Made by a program: the position numbers and the translations under genes
In this document: in pieces, positions 23,552 through 32,194 of the stretch
Numbering within the stretch: the stretch's first letter is position 1
How the letters are laid out: the number at the start of each line of letters is the position of its first letter
Notes under the pieces: generated by a model
Told to the model about the DNA's origin: nothing
Seen by the model: the letters and a program-made list of their open reading frames with translations, nothing else
Databases searched by the model: none
Assembly: GCF_009910325.1 (NCBI RefSeq)
Contig: NZ_SUMG01000025.1
Span: 1 to 32,252, forward strand
Reading direction: 5' to 3'
DNA length: 32,252 nucleotides
Source: Isachenkonia alkalipeptolytica
GTDB lineage: Bacteria; Bacillota; Clostridia; Peptostreptococcales; T1SED10-28

Positions 23552-24595
23552 CTACAACGAATCGATGTGCTCTTTTAGTTCAATAAAATCATCAAACACT
23601 AGAACTGGAACATCTTTACTTTTCAAAAGCTGGAACAGCTGCGACTGATGTTCTACTACCAAATCTAAAAATCCCTCCAGGTTATTAGGATCAAAGGCCT
23701 CTATAATATCCGGCAAGTCCCTAGGAGATACATCAGTGCCTGAAAAAGCCCCTTCAAGTTCCTTATTAATCTCCACAGCAGCAAAAAGTGCTGTATAAAT
23801 GTCTCCTGTTTCGCATGCCCGGCGAATTTTATTGTAAAAATTAATCAATTCTTCGTAATATCCCTCCAACTGTTCTCGAAAGGATAGACTCTTCTGTTCT
23901 TTTGCTTCCTCTTGTTCCAACAGAATTTTCATATTCATCAGCAGTTGTCCGAAATTGTTTTTTATTTCGGTAATATCGCTACTGATAAAAACCGTATCGT
24001 ATAGAGAGGAAAAGTCCTTTGGTAGTAAATCCATATTCAAAATTTCATTTTTCAGCTTACCTCTTCCCCGTTTGATCGTGGTTCCATTCAGTAGTGCTGT
24101 AGCATAGGTTACGGAAAAAATGATTTCCATTGCATGTTTCCTGGCCTCAGAAAGAGTGTGATCCAAAAGAAGATTGAAATAGGGCTGATAGGTTTTTTCA
24201 AGCTCTTTCTTTGATTTCTCTATGAATTTTCTTCGATCCTTCGTATCCAATCCTCTAATTCTTAGCCGATTAAATCTTTCCAGGTCCTCCTTAGAACCGT
24301 AATATAAAACTTGGCCTTCCGTAACAATCGAGGTGATCCGTTCCTCATGATTAGCAATTCCCTCCAGTCGTTCCCAGGATATGGGCCAAAAGTCAAATCC
24401 GATTCCGTCAATAATAAATACTTTACCCAAATTCTCTCCCCGTTCGGTATTGGGGACAAAGTACATATCCAGGTCCGAGAGGCTGTGGGTTTCATTATAT
24501 ATATGAGAACCCATTAAGACCACCACTGCAATATCCCTTTTATAATCTTTTTTGATTTTTTCGATCAGTATTTCTACGCTTTTCATTAAATCCAT
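23552..24595 (-). CDS. Nucleotidyltransferase-fold protein
   Basis: The protein has 347 residues. Its N-terminal part has the pol-beta-type nucleotidyltransferase signature: VVLMGSHIYNETHSLSDLD, i.e. GS followed after 11 residues by DLD, so at least two of the catalytic acidic residues are present. The rest is helical, with a possible HEPN-like or kanamycin-nucleotidyltransferase-like C-terminal part, and matches no family I can name. The ATG at 24595 is preferred to the ATG 15 bases upstream, because GGAGG sits between them at the right distance for the second one. It stands alone between two repeat-family terminators. It could be an aminoglycoside-type nucleotidylyltransferase or an MNT-like enzyme; the target is unknown. 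Confidence 0.65.
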   Translation of the reverse strand: MDLMKSVEILIEKIKKDYKRDIAVVVLMGSHIYNETHSLSDLDMYFVPNTERGENLGKVFIIDGIGFDFWPISWERLEGIANHEERITSIVTEGQVLYYGSKEDLERFNRLRIRGLDTKDRRKFIEKSKKELEKTYQPYFNLLLDHTLSEARKHAMEIIFSVTYATALLNGTTIKRGRGKLKNEILNMDLLPKDFSSLYDTVFISSDITEIKNNFGQLLMNMKILLEQEEAKEQKSLSFREQLEGYYEELINFYNKIRRACETGDIYTALFAAVEINKELEGAFSGTDVSPRDLPDIIEAFDPNNLEGFLDLVVEHQSQLFQLLKSKDVPVLVFDDFIELKEHIDSL

Positions 24596-24746
24596 ATTAA
24601 TCGCCTCCATTAAATATTGTTATCGATCATTCCAATCAAACAGAACAGTTCTCTACCTTCAATGATACCGATTTTTTATCTTTTTCTACAGTGTCTTAAG
24701 ACGGTGTACATGTCAGTCTACAGACGGATAAAACCATAAAACATAC

Positions 24747-24799
24747 AAAAAGGGCGGAGGTGTTTGAGTCATAATGACTGAAACACCTCCGTCCTTTTT
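24747..24799. terminator. Bidirectional terminator, repeat-family copy 2
   Basis: AAAAAGGGCGGAGGTGTTT pairs with AAACACCTCCGTCCTTTTT around AGTCATAATGACT. The apex TTTGAGTCATAATGACTGAAA (24763-24783) matches the copies at 23003 and 27824. It terminates the xdhC transcript. Confidence 0.88.
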
Positions 24800-24836
24800 G
24801 AACTGCCTTTTAGCTACCCCTAAATTGATTTTAACA

Positions 24837-25863
24837 CTATACTTTTTCTAAAAACACTTCCATGACGCCGCCACAAACCATGCATCTTCTTCGGCTTCCA
24901 AGCCGGTCATATCCACCTGCACCATTTCACCGTTAGTATTCTTCTTCGTAAAAAGATTTAATGCTTTCCTCATTACATCGGATTCCGCACAGCCTCCTCC
25001 AATAGTTCCCATCATTCTTCCATCTGGGTAAACCAACATTTTCGTACCTACTTCTCGGGGTGCAGAGCCTTCTCTCGAAACAATGGTTGCAAGAACTAGC
25101 CCTTTCTTTCCCGGTGGTCTGTTTATAAGTTCATTAATAATTCCCTTGGAATATCCGCTACCAATTTTTCTTTCGTTTTTTACCAAAATGATTTCTCCCA
25201 TAATGGCGATGGCAATTTCCACCGGGGTTTCCGCCTTTATATTCAAACCGATTGGTGTATAGATTTCTTTGATCTTCTTTGGGTCGACCCTCTTTTCCAA
25301 AAGTTCATTTTTTACTTTTGAAACACGTACTTTACTACCGATCATGCCAACATAGGCCTTAGGCTTTTGTATGATCGTTTCCAGACAGATCCGATCATAG
25401 CGATGCCCCCGGGTAACGATAACAAAATAAGTATTCCCATCGATTTCTATCTCTTCCAGGGCACTTTTAAAGTCCTGACAAAGCACTTTATGGGCTCCTG
25501 CCTTTTTTGCTTTGTCAGCAAAAACTGGGCGATCATCAATCACTGTTACGGAGAAATCAGCCATAATACCGAAGTTGATAATCGGCATTGATACATGACC
25601 GGCCCCGCATATAATCACTTTCTTCGGAGGACTTAATCTGTCGCAGAAAATTCTCTTCCCTTCTATTTCTAAAATATTCGTTCCCTCTTCTTAATTAAGA
25701 TATCCCGATGTTTCGATAAAAAACCGTCCTTTGTTGAGTCGAAAACCAACCCTCGATTTATAAGAAGAGCCTTTTCTCCTACATAATCTCCATCTAGTAC
25801 AGTAAATAATTTGCTTAAACTTTCCCCTTCATTTTCCTTTATTAATTTATAAACATCTTCCAT
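24837..25863 (-). pseudogene. xdhC: XdhC/CoxI-family maturation factor with two frameshifts
   Basis: XdhC-type proteins bind molybdopterin and help insert sulfurated cofactor into molybdenum hydroxylases. The gene starts at 25863 (MEDVYKLIKENEGESLSKLF). Its first 64 codons end at a stop at 25669, but the homologous text continues one frame over as ILEIEGKRIFCDRLSPPKK and then VIICGAGHVSMPIINFG, so a one-base insertion or two-base loss lies near 25675-25690. The Rossmann-type part (CGAGHVSMP, VIDDRP, VTRGHRYD) and the second XdhC part (ATIVSREGSAPREVGTKMLV, GTIGGGCAE) are intact. The end is shifted again: after AEED the correct MVCGGVMEVFLEKV lies in another frame, as if GATGGCATG lost a G. 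No molybdenum hydroxylase gene is in the window. Sequencing error is the main alternative. Confidence 0.8.
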
Positions 25864-26109
25864 GCAATCACCCTCAAATCTTTAAATTTTATTCTCTAAT
25901 GACTTGACAACCTTCATAAAGTTCCCATGATTTTCACCCTATATTCTACCTTATTTAATCCTGTCCGCCTTGATTGGTTGGAACCATCGTTTTCTCCAAG
26001 TTATGATGGTCTTTTCAAATTAAGACGATTATAAAGTGGGAGAATGAATTTCCAGAGCCCTACTTATCCATTCATCAAACCGACCCTCTATCCCAACCGG
26101 TTATTTCAT
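25864..26109. other. 246-base intergenic region without a clear feature
   Basis: It lies between the xdhC pseudogene start and the end of the histidine phosphatase gene. The only structure is an imperfect hairpin, ACCATC and GATGGT around 25983-26012 followed by CTTTT, possibly a weak plus-strand terminator. No convincing promoter for xdhC was identified. Confidence 0.3.
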
Positions 26110-26775
26110 TTATAAGCCTTCCCCTTTCGGCTCTTGCAAATCTTCATCCCTGGGCGGGCAAATGCTTTTCAATATTCCAAAACCTTCTATCACCTCAATT
26201 TCAACTATTCCCGCATTTGGGATACTAAAATGCCACCGGCTTTCCAACGGGAGATCCAAAAAATATATCAAAGCCGATTGGATCACGCCACCATGGGTGA
26301 TGATGACCTTTATCTCTTTTTCAGATCCTTGGGATCTGATGATTTCAAACCCATGCACTACTCGATTATGAAAGGCTTCTAAGGTTTCGCCTCCCGGAAT
26401 AGAGTAGTTCCCGTAATTTTCCATCAATAACTGCCATTCCCTAGGGTACCTGCTTTCTATTTCCTGCTGTTTCAACCCCTCAAAAACTCCGAAATGGACT
26501 TCTTTTAACGCCTCCATAAAACTGCATGAAACAGTTAAAGATTTTCGGTCTTGATTCAAATTTCTCTTGACTGCCTCCGCAAGGACTTTCGTCCGGTTGA
26601 GAGGACTGCTGTAAAGAGAAACTTGTTCCCTATCCTTAAGTTTCTGATGCAGTTTTTTTGCCGCAAACTTTACTTGTCTTTCTCCTTTTTCAGAAAGCTT
26701 ACTATCCGTATGACCGGCAAAAACTCTTCCTATATTGTCCTTTGTTTCTCCATGTCGAACGAAAATCCATTTCAT
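26110..26775 (-). CDS. Histidine phosphatase (phosphoglycerate mutase/CobC-like)
   Basis: This 221-residue cytosolic phosphatase carries the catalytic RHGET at 7-11 (His8 is the phosphorylated residue), the second-arginine block YSSPLNRTKVLAEA, the acid Glu in KEVHFGVFEGL and the second histidine in VIITHGGVI. Family members include alpha-ribazole phosphatase, fructose bisphosphatases and phosphoglycerate mutases. Length and the GHTDSKLSEKGERQ block fit the CobC/PhoE branch. GGAGGG precedes the ATG. No cobalamin genes are nearby, so the substrate is open. Confidence 0.85.
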   Translation of the reverse strand: MKWIFVRHGETKDNIGRVFAGHTDSKLSEKGERQVKFAAKKLHQKLKDREQVSLYSSPLNRTKVLAEAVKRNLNQDRKSLTVSCSFMEALKEVHFGVFEGLKQQEIESRYPREWQLLMENYGNYSIPGGETLEAFHNRVVHGFEIIRSQGSEKEIKVIITHGGVIQSALIYFLDLPLESRWHFSIPNAGIVEIEVIEGFGILKSICPPRDEDLQEPKGEGL

Positions 26776-26971
26776 CGGGTTCCCTCCTAAAATAATTACT
26801 CAAAAAAATGTATCTACATGATTGATTATATCATGCCTGTACATTAAGCTTCTTAAACGTAGAAAAAGCAATAGATTAAGTGCATTTATTAAAAACAAAT
26901 ACCCGGGGAAGTCGAACATAATCACAATCTTCGAAGGATGAAAACCAATCATAAAATCCTATTAATTCAAT

Positions 26972-27313
26972 ATGTTCCACCCTATTCTTTATCTATGGAT
27001 CTGTGTTATGTTGTTAATTTTTTCATTAACAATTACCGGATGTAACGATGAAGAAATTGCAGACGAAAATGGAGAAGATGAAGAAACGGAATTTACTTCT
27101 CTAGTGGATTGGTCTGAGTATGAGGATTCTATTTATGATGAAAATCAATTTGGTGTAGACGTAGAGTCCGGTGCAACAAGAACAATTCAAAATTCTATTG
27201 ACACCATCTCCGGTGCAACCCTACGAATTTCTCAAGAAGCTACCTCTTTCCAACGAGCACTTGTTTCTGCTGGTATTCTAGAAGAAGAGGAGGTAGTCAT
27301 TGGGCGGTTCTGA
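26972..27313 (+). CDS. Small lipoprotein with FMN-binding (flavinylation) motifs
   Basis: This 113-residue product has a hydrophobic leader and a lipobox-like TITGC with Cys near residue 24, then a very acidic linker (EEIADENGEDEETEF) and a short C-terminal part with two SGAT motifs: DVESGAT and, 14 residues later, DTISGAT. The second matches the D-x-x-S/T-G-A-T motif to which ApbE links FMN through the threonine. The usual FMN-binding domain is longer, so this is a minimal or decayed version. The leader lacks positive charges and the ATG lacks a ribosome site. A frame beginning MKTNHKILLI about 40 bases upstream would supply lysines if a frameshift intervenes. It overlaps the convergent yjbQ gene end by 17 bases. 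Confidence 0.55.
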   Translation: MFHPILYLWICVMLLIFSLTITGCNDEEIADENGEDEETEFTSLVDWSEYEDSIYDENQFGVDVESGATRTIQNSIDTISGATLRISQEATSFQRALVSAGILEEEEVVIGRF

Positions 27314-27692
27314 TCAGTAACTTTCTTGTTCTCGGTCCGTCAAACTCACAGAAAAAAATACCTTGCCATGTTCCCAGGAGGAGTTCCCCTTTGTGAACCA
27401 AAATAATCTCACTCATGCCTAAAACACTTGCCTTTACATGGGCTGGGGAATTTCCTTCCATATGATCATACTGCTTATTTTCCGGAACCATTCGGTTAAG
27501 GGCTTGTATCATATCACTTTGTACATCGGGATCAGCGTTTTCATTAATGGTTACTGCTGCTGTGGTATGAGGTACAAACAGGATCACTGTTCCTTCTTTC
27601 ACTTTTCCGTCCTGTAAAACTTTTTGTACTCTTTTTGTGATATCAATAAATTCACTTTTCTTCGATGATGAAATCGACAATTCTTTAAACAT
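27297..27692 (-). CDS. YjbQ family protein (UPF0047)
   Basis: This is a 131-residue single-domain protein of the YjbQ family, sometimes annotated as secondary thiamine-phosphate synthase because overproduction replaces ThiE in some bacteria. The conserved core is present: FVPHTTAAVTINENADPDV with His and Glu, HMEGNSPAHVKAS, and the C-terminal GTWQGIFFCEFDGPRTRK. The length is normal for the family. The second ATG (27692) is preferred, since AAGGAGG is only about a base from the first ATG but seven from the second. The true physiological reaction is not established. Confidence 0.85.
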   Translation of the reverse strand: MFKELSISSSKKSEFIDITKRVQKVLQDGKVKEGTVILFVPHTTAAVTINENADPDVQSDMIQALNRMVPENKQYDHMEGNSPAHVKASVLGMSEIILVHKGELLLGTWQGIFFCEFDGPRTRKLLIRTAQ

Positions 27693-27800
27693 CTCCATAC
27701 CTCCTTAATGATAATGTATATAACTTAAGTTTAAGCTCTTTTTTATTCTTTATTTTATATACCCGTAATCTGTTAAGGTAAAAGTGAAATAGATGGAAAA

Positions 27801-27870
27801 AACAACTCAAAAAGGACGGTGGTGTTTGAGTAACAACGACTCAAATATCTCCGTCCTCTTTGAGTTGTTT
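27801..27870. terminator. Bidirectional terminator, repeat-family copy 3
   Basis: A 70-base hairpin pairs AACAACTCAAAAAGGACGG with CCGTCCTCTTTGAGTTGTT around TTTGAGT-AACAACG-ACTCAAA (27824-27844). It ends the heat-shock operon just after the clpB stop. The apex resembles the two other copies but its loop has diverged. Confidence 0.85.
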
Positions 27871-27874
27871 CGAG

Positions 27875-30466
27875 CTATACTTTAAATACCAACTCTCTGT
27901 TTTCTTCATCGATTTTTATGGTTTGGTGATCCTGAAGTTCTCCTTTAATGATCATACGTCCAATTTGGGTTTCCAGATGCTTTTGAATGTACCGTTTTAA
28001 TGGTCTTGCGCCATAAACCGGCGAATAGGACTCCTCTGCAATGAGACGTTTTCCTTCCTTCGTAATATTAAGACTAATATGACGGTCATCTAAACGTTTT
28101 TGCAGATCCCTTAAGCCCAGCTCCACGATTTTGTAGAGTTCATCTTTTCGAAGAGGTTTAAACATCACCGTATCATCTACCCGGTTTAAAAACTCCGGTT
28201 TAAAGTGCTTTCGAAGACTTTCCATCACTTGGTTTTCCACAGCTTTTGGAATTTCTTCTTTCTCACCGATGTTTTCTAAAAGATACTGACTACCAATGTT
28301 AGAGGTCATAATTACCACAGTATTTTTGAAATTCACGGTACGCCCCTTAGCATCGGTTAACCGTCCGTCATCGAGAAGTTGTAGCAGTACATTAAAAACT
28401 TCCGGGTGCGCTTTTTCAATCTCATCAAAGAGGATAACACTGTAGGGCTTTCTCCTTACCGCCTCTGTAAGTTGCCCCCCTTCATCATAACCTACATATC
28501 CGGGAGGAGCGCCGATCAATCGAGCGACGGTATGCTTTTCCTGATATTCACTCATATCGATTCGGATCATATTTTCCTCGGTATCAAACAAAGCTTCCGC
28601 TAGGCTTTTGGCAAGTTCGGTTTTTCCCACACCGGTGGGGCCTAAGAAAATGAATGACCCGATGGGTTTTCTCGGATCCTTCAGCCCTGACCGGGCCCTT
28701 AGAACCGCATCGGATACGGATGTCACCGCTTCGTCCTGGCCTATCACCCTCTGGTGAAGAATATCTTCTAAGTGAAGAAGTTTTTCCCTTTCGCTTTCCA
28801 CCAACTTTGTAACGGGGATCCCCGTCCATCGAGAGACAATTTCCGCAATCTCATTATCCGTAACCTCTTCTGACAACAGTTGATAATCTTTTTGGCTTTC
28901 CTTTTTTTCCCGCGCTTCCTGGAGCATTTTTTCCTTTTCGGGAAGATCACTGTACTTTAATCGAGCCAGTTTTTCCAAATCGTAATTTCGTTCTGCTTCT
29001 TCAATGGCCCGCTTAATTTCATCAATTTCTCTTTGCAGTTCTTTGCTTCGTTGAAGATTTTCTTTTTCCGTTTCCCATTGGGTTTTCATTTCATCGGATT
29101 TTGACTGGAGATCCGATAGTTCTTTTTGTAAGTTTTTCAGCCTTTCCTTCGAATGGGTATCCTTTTCTTTTTTCAAGGCCTCCTGCTCAATTTCCAACTG
29201 CATAATTCTTCGACTGATTTCATCGAGCTCTGCCGGCATACTGTCAATTTCCGTTCGAATCATGGAAGCAGCTTCATCCATCAGATCAATAGCCTTGTCC
29301 GGTAAAAATCGGTCAGAAATATATTTGTGAGAAAGCTCGGCACAGGCCACTAGGGCATTATCAGAAATTCTTACTCCGTGATGCATTTCAAAACGTTCTT
29401 TGATTCCCCGTAGAATGGAAATCGTATCTTCCACGGTAGGCTGATCGATTAATACCGGTTGGAATCGCCGCTCTAAGGCAGCATCTTTTTCAATGTGCTT
29501 TCGATATTCATCTACAGTGGTTGCACCGATACAGTGTAGTTCACCTCTTGCAAGCATGGGTTTTAGAATATTTCCCGCATCCATGGCTCCTTCGGTTTTC
29601 CCGGCTCCTACGATGGTATGAAGTTCATCTATGAATAAAAGAATTCTGCCGTCGGATTTATGAATTTCCTTCAGGACCGCCTTTAAACGTTCCTCGAATT
29701 CACCCCGGAATTTTGCACCGGCAATCAACGCTCCCATATCCAAAGCAAAAATTGTTTTATCCTTTAGGCCTTCCGGAACATCGCCTTGCAGGATGCGTTG
29801 GGCTAGCCCTTCCACCACGGCGGTTTTACCCACTCCGGGCTCCCCGATTAAAACCGGGTTGTTTTTCGTCCGTCTGGAAAGAATTCGAACAGCCCGTCGA
29901 ATCTCCTGGTCGCGACCGATCACCGGATCAATTTTTCCCTTCCGGGCCATCTCCACAAGGTCTTGGCCGTACTTTTCCAAGACTTCATAGGTATCTTCAG
30001 GATTTTGAGAGGTAATTCGCTGATTGCTGCGAATTTTCATCAATGCATTCAATACGTTTTCCCGCTGAATCTTGTACCGCCCCAAAAGTTTTGCAGAAAA
30101 AGTCCCCTGTTCTTCCAGAAGAGCCAAATACAAATGTTCCACACCGATGTATTCGTCTTTAAACTCATCAGCCTGTTCTTTAGCAGATACTAGTAGTTGA
30201 TTTGCTTTTCGACTAAGATAAACATTGGATGCATTTTGTCCTTCTACCTTAGGAAGGCCTTCCAAGTACGTGTAGAGTTCTTTTTCCATGGCCGCGGCAT
30301 CTTTTTGTAGATAACCCATGAGTTTCCCGATGAGCCCTTCTTTTTGTATCAATAAAGCGTAATGCAAATGCTCACTTTCAATTTGCTGATTCCCAAGTTT
30401 TAACGCCTGTTCCTGGGCAAAGGTTAAGGTTTCCTGAGCCCTTTGCGTAAATTTATCGATGTTCAA
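27875..30466 (-). CDS. clpB: ATP-dependent disaggregase ClpB
   Basis: ClpB is the Hsp100 hexamer that pulls polypeptides out of aggregates together with DnaK/DnaJ. The start is TTG 30466 ([18 protein letters not shown]), giving 863 residues, the usual length; AAGGGGG lies just upstream, and the frame's longer extension overlaps the DnaJ gene without a start signal. The N-domain double repeat comes first, then NBD1 with GEPGVGKT and the Walker [10 protein letters not shown], a coiled-coil middle domain rich in Lys and Glu (about 400-530), NBD2 with GPTGVGKT and [12 protein letters not shown], and the C-terminal oligomerisation part. There is no ClpC-type UVR middle domain. It is the last gene of the CIRCE-controlled operon, 13 bases after dnaJ. 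Confidence 0.95.
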   Translation of the reverse strand: MNIDKFTQRAQETLTFAQEQALKLGNQQIESEHLHYALLIQKEGLIGKLMGYLQKDAAAMEKELYTYLEGLPKVEGQNASNVYLSRKANQLLVSAKEQADEFKDEYIGVEHLYLALLEEQGTFSAKLLGRYKIQRENVLNALMKIRSNQRITSQNPEDTYEVLEKYGQDLVEMARKGKIDPVIGRDQEIRRAVRILSRRTKNNPVLIGEPGVGKTAVVEGLAQRILQGDVPEGLKDKTIFALDMGALIAGAKFRGEFEERLKAVLKEIHKSDGRILLFIDELHTIVGAGKTEGAMDAGNILKPMLARGELHCIGATTVDEYRKHIEKDAALERRFQPVLIDQPTVEDTISILRGIKERFEMHHGVRISDNALVACAELSHKYISDRFLPDKAIDLMDEAASMIRTEIDSMPAELDEISRRIMQLEIEQEALKKEKDTHSKERLKNLQKELSDLQSKSDEMKTQWETEKENLQRSKELQREIDEIKRAIEEAERNYDLEKLARLKYSDLPEKEKMLQEAREKKESQKDYQLLSEEVTDNEIAEIVSRWTGIPVTKLVESEREKLLHLEDILHQRVIGQDEAVTSVSDAVLRARSGLKDPRKPIGSFIFLGPTGVGKTELAKSLAEALFDTEENMIRIDMSEYQEKHTVARLIGAPPGYVGYDEGGQLTEAVRRKPYSVILFDEIEKAHPEVFNVLLQLLDDGRLTDAKGRTVNFKNTVVIMTSNIGSQYLLENIGEKEEIPKAVENQVMESLRKHFKPEFLNRVDDTVMFKPLRKDELYKIVELGLRDLQKRLDDRHISLNITKEGKRLIAEESYSPVYGARPLKRYIQKHLETQIGRMIIKGELQDHQTIKIDEENRELVFKV

Positions 30467-30479
30467 TAGTATTCCCCCT

Positions 30480-31454
30480 TTAACGATTTGGAGTGAATTC
30501 CGATACCTCTTGTAGCTTTTGATAGAGTTCTTTTTCCCGTTCTGATAACTTCGGCGGATTGACAATTTTCACCGTCAGATACAAATCTCCCTGTGCACCA
30601 CTCCCTTTTCGGTATCCTTTTCCTTTAAGTTTTAGTTTTTTACCCGGTTCAATTCCCGCCGGTATTTTCACATTTACGTTTTCCTCCAGTGTTCTAACGG
30701 AAACTTTTGCTCCAAGGGCGGCTTCCCATGGAGTTATTTTCACTTCCTTATAAAGATCTATACCCTCTAAGGAAAACTCCCGATCATTGCGAAGGGAGAG
30801 TTTAATATACAGGTCTCCCTTTTTACCGGTCTGGGGGTCTGTTCTCCCTTGTCCTTTCAGTTTTATTCTATTCCCGTCAGTTACACCTTTGGGAATTTTA
30901 ACTTTTAATGTTTTCTCTCCATTTTCCGTATTTAAACGAACCTGTTTTTCTCCGCCTCGATAAGCCTCTAAAAGATCGATTTCCATTTCCGCTTCAATAT
31001 CCGTATCGGGGGCTGTATACCCGCCAGCCGTCCGTGAAGTGCCTTGTCGTGTACGGTTGCTTCCTCCAAAACCCGCGAAAATATCATCGGATCCGAAACC
31101 GCCGCCACCGAAAAACATGTTGAAAAAGTCACTAAATTCATCGCTGCCGAAATCCGTTGCTCCGCCACGGCGTCCTGCTGTTTGATAGTCAAAACCATAT
31201 TCCCTAGGATCGAACTCTGAACCATGTTGGAACTTTGCAGCGTTTTGTAGTTCATCATACTTTCGCCGCTTTTCAGGATCCTTTAAAACTTCATAGGCTT
31301 CACTGATCTCCTTAAACTTGGTTTCCGATTCGGAACTGTTTTTGTTTAGATCAGGATGATATTTTTTCGCCAAATTTTTATAAGCCTTTCGGATGGCTTC
31401 CTGGGAGGCGTCCTTAGATACTCCCAGTACTTCATAATAATTTTTATATTTCAC
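30480..31454 (-). CDS. DnaJ/CbpA-type Hsp40 co-chaperone without zinc finger
   Basis: This 324-residue Hsp40 has a J domain at residues 1-70 with HPD at 33-35, which stimulates DnaK ATPase; a Gly/Phe-rich linker ([17 protein letters not shown]); then the two-part substrate-binding C-terminal domains ([21 protein letters not shown] onwards). The CxxCxGxG zinc-finger repeats of full DnaJ are absent, which places it with CbpA-like proteins. The start is GTG 31454, preceded by GAGGGGGTG; upstream in-frame codons belong to the intergenic hairpin. It should cooperate with ClpB, encoded 13 bases downstream, and probably with a DnaK encoded elsewhere. Confidence 0.9.
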   Translation of the reverse strand: MKYKNYYEVLGVSKDASQEAIRKAYKNLAKKYHPDLNKNSSESETKFKEISEAYEVLKDPEKRRKYDELQNAAKFQHGSEFDPREYGFDYQTAGRRGGATDFGSDEFSDFFNMFFGGGGFGSDDIFAGFGGSNRTRQGTSRTAGGYTAPDTDIEAEMEIDLLEAYRGGEKQVRLNTENGEKTLKVKIPKGVTDGNRIKLKGQGRTDPQTGKKGDLYIKLSLRNDREFSLEGIDLYKEVKITPWEAALGAKVSVRTLEENVNVKIPAGIEPGKKLKLKGKGYRKGSGAQGDLYLTVKIVNPPKLSEREKELYQKLQEVSEFTPNR

Positions 31455-31500
31455 CGGCTCACCCCCTCTTATTAAAGCTATAATACCCATTTCAAATAGA

Positions 31501-31538
31501 GATAAACCACATTGGACAGCCTCCAATGTGGTTTATCC
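31501..31538 (-). other. Strong intercistronic hairpin between hsp20 and dnaJ
   Basis: GATAAACCACATTGGA (31501-31516) and its perfect complement (31522-31537) form a 16-bp stem with loop CAGCC. No T run follows on either strand, so it is probably an mRNA processing or stability element, or a partial attenuator, rather than a full terminator. Confidence 0.7.
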
Positions 31539-31547
31539 TCTTGGGAA

Positions 31548-31997
31548 TTATTCGATTTCGATGGCTTTGGATTTGACCTCTTCGGCTTTTTTAGGAACGC
31601 TAACAGTTAAAACACCGTCCTCTAATTTTGCTTTAATACCTTCTTCAGCGGCATCCCTAAGGAATACGTTTCGCTGCATAGAGGTATACCGTCGCTCTCT
31701 GTGAATATAGTTCTGCTCATTTTTATCTTCTTTTACTTCTTCTTTGTTCACCGAAATGGATAGACGTCCCTCTTCAATGGACAAGTTTACGTCTTCCTTA
31801 GTAACACCGGGAAGTTCCGCTTCCACAGTGTACTCACTGTCGTTTTCCTTAACATCGATTTTAAAAGTGTCTCTCATTAAACTTCTGGGTCGTGTCCAAT
31901 CCGCTGCAAAAAAGTCGTCAAGCATGTTTTGAAAATCCTCAAATTCAGTATTCATAAGATCCTTTCTTCGTCGATTAAATGGTACTAAACCTGGCAT
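31548..31997 (-). CDS. Small heat shock protein, Hsp20/alpha-crystallin family
   Basis: This 149-residue ATP-independent holdase binds unfolding proteins and passes them to DnaK/ClpB. The alpha-crystallin domain runs from about residue 40 (FKIDVKENDSEYTVEAELPG) to about 135, with the conserved ELPGVTKEDV block and the closing DGVLTVSVPK strand (A/G-x-L motif reads GVL). The C-terminal IEIE fits an I-x-I anchor. The ATG at 31997 is chosen because AGGAGG lies eight bases upstream; the TTG six bases earlier is too close. First gene of the CIRCE operon. Confidence 0.92.
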   Translation of the reverse strand: MPGLVPFNRRRKDLMNTEFEDFQNMLDDFFAADWTRPRSLMRDTFKIDVKENDSEYTVEAELPGVTKEDVNLSIEEGRLSISVNKEEVKEDKNEQNYIHRERRYTSMQRNVFLRDAAEEGIKAKLEDGVLTVSVPKKAEEVKSKAIEIE

Positions 31998-32034
31998 GAT
32001 CAATTCCTCCTTTACATTAATTATTTTGTTTTTG

Positions 32035-32061
32035 TTAGCACTCTCTTGTGCCGAGTGCTAA
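32035..32061 (-). promoter_or_regulatory. CIRCE operator (HrcA binding site)
   Basis: TTAGCACTC (32035-32043), nine bases, GAGTGCTAA (32053-32061), a perfect match to the consensus inverted repeat. It lies between the promoter and the hsp20 start, so HrcA would repress the hsp20-dnaJ-clpB transcript until heat stress. Confidence 0.97.
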
Positions 32062-32071
32062 TTTTGATTAC

Positions 32072-32099
32072 ATTATAGCATATTATTATTCGATGTCAA
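32072..32099 (-). promoter_or_regulatory. Consensus sigma-A promoter of the heat-shock operon
   Basis: On the minus strand TTGACA (forward 32094-32099), a 16-base spacer and TATAAT (forward 32072-32077). Both hexamers are perfect. The start point lies near 32065, directly upstream of CIRCE. Confidence 0.92.
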
Positions 32100-32194
32100 C
32101 ATTTTTCCCGGGGATTTTTTGAAAAATATGATCCATATATGATAATGTCTTAATATATCACAAGTGACTATGTCCCAAATACTATTAAATCTAT

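Noticed and set aside
30467-30565. The longer 896-residue start of ClpB
   Set aside because: The extra 33 residues overlap dnaJ, lack a ribosome site and are absent from the family; TTG 30466 has AAGGGGG at the right distance.
31455-31526. The longer 348-residue start of the DnaJ-like protein
   Set aside because: The extension translates the intercistronic hairpin; GTG 31454 begins the J domain exactly and has a GAGGGGG site.
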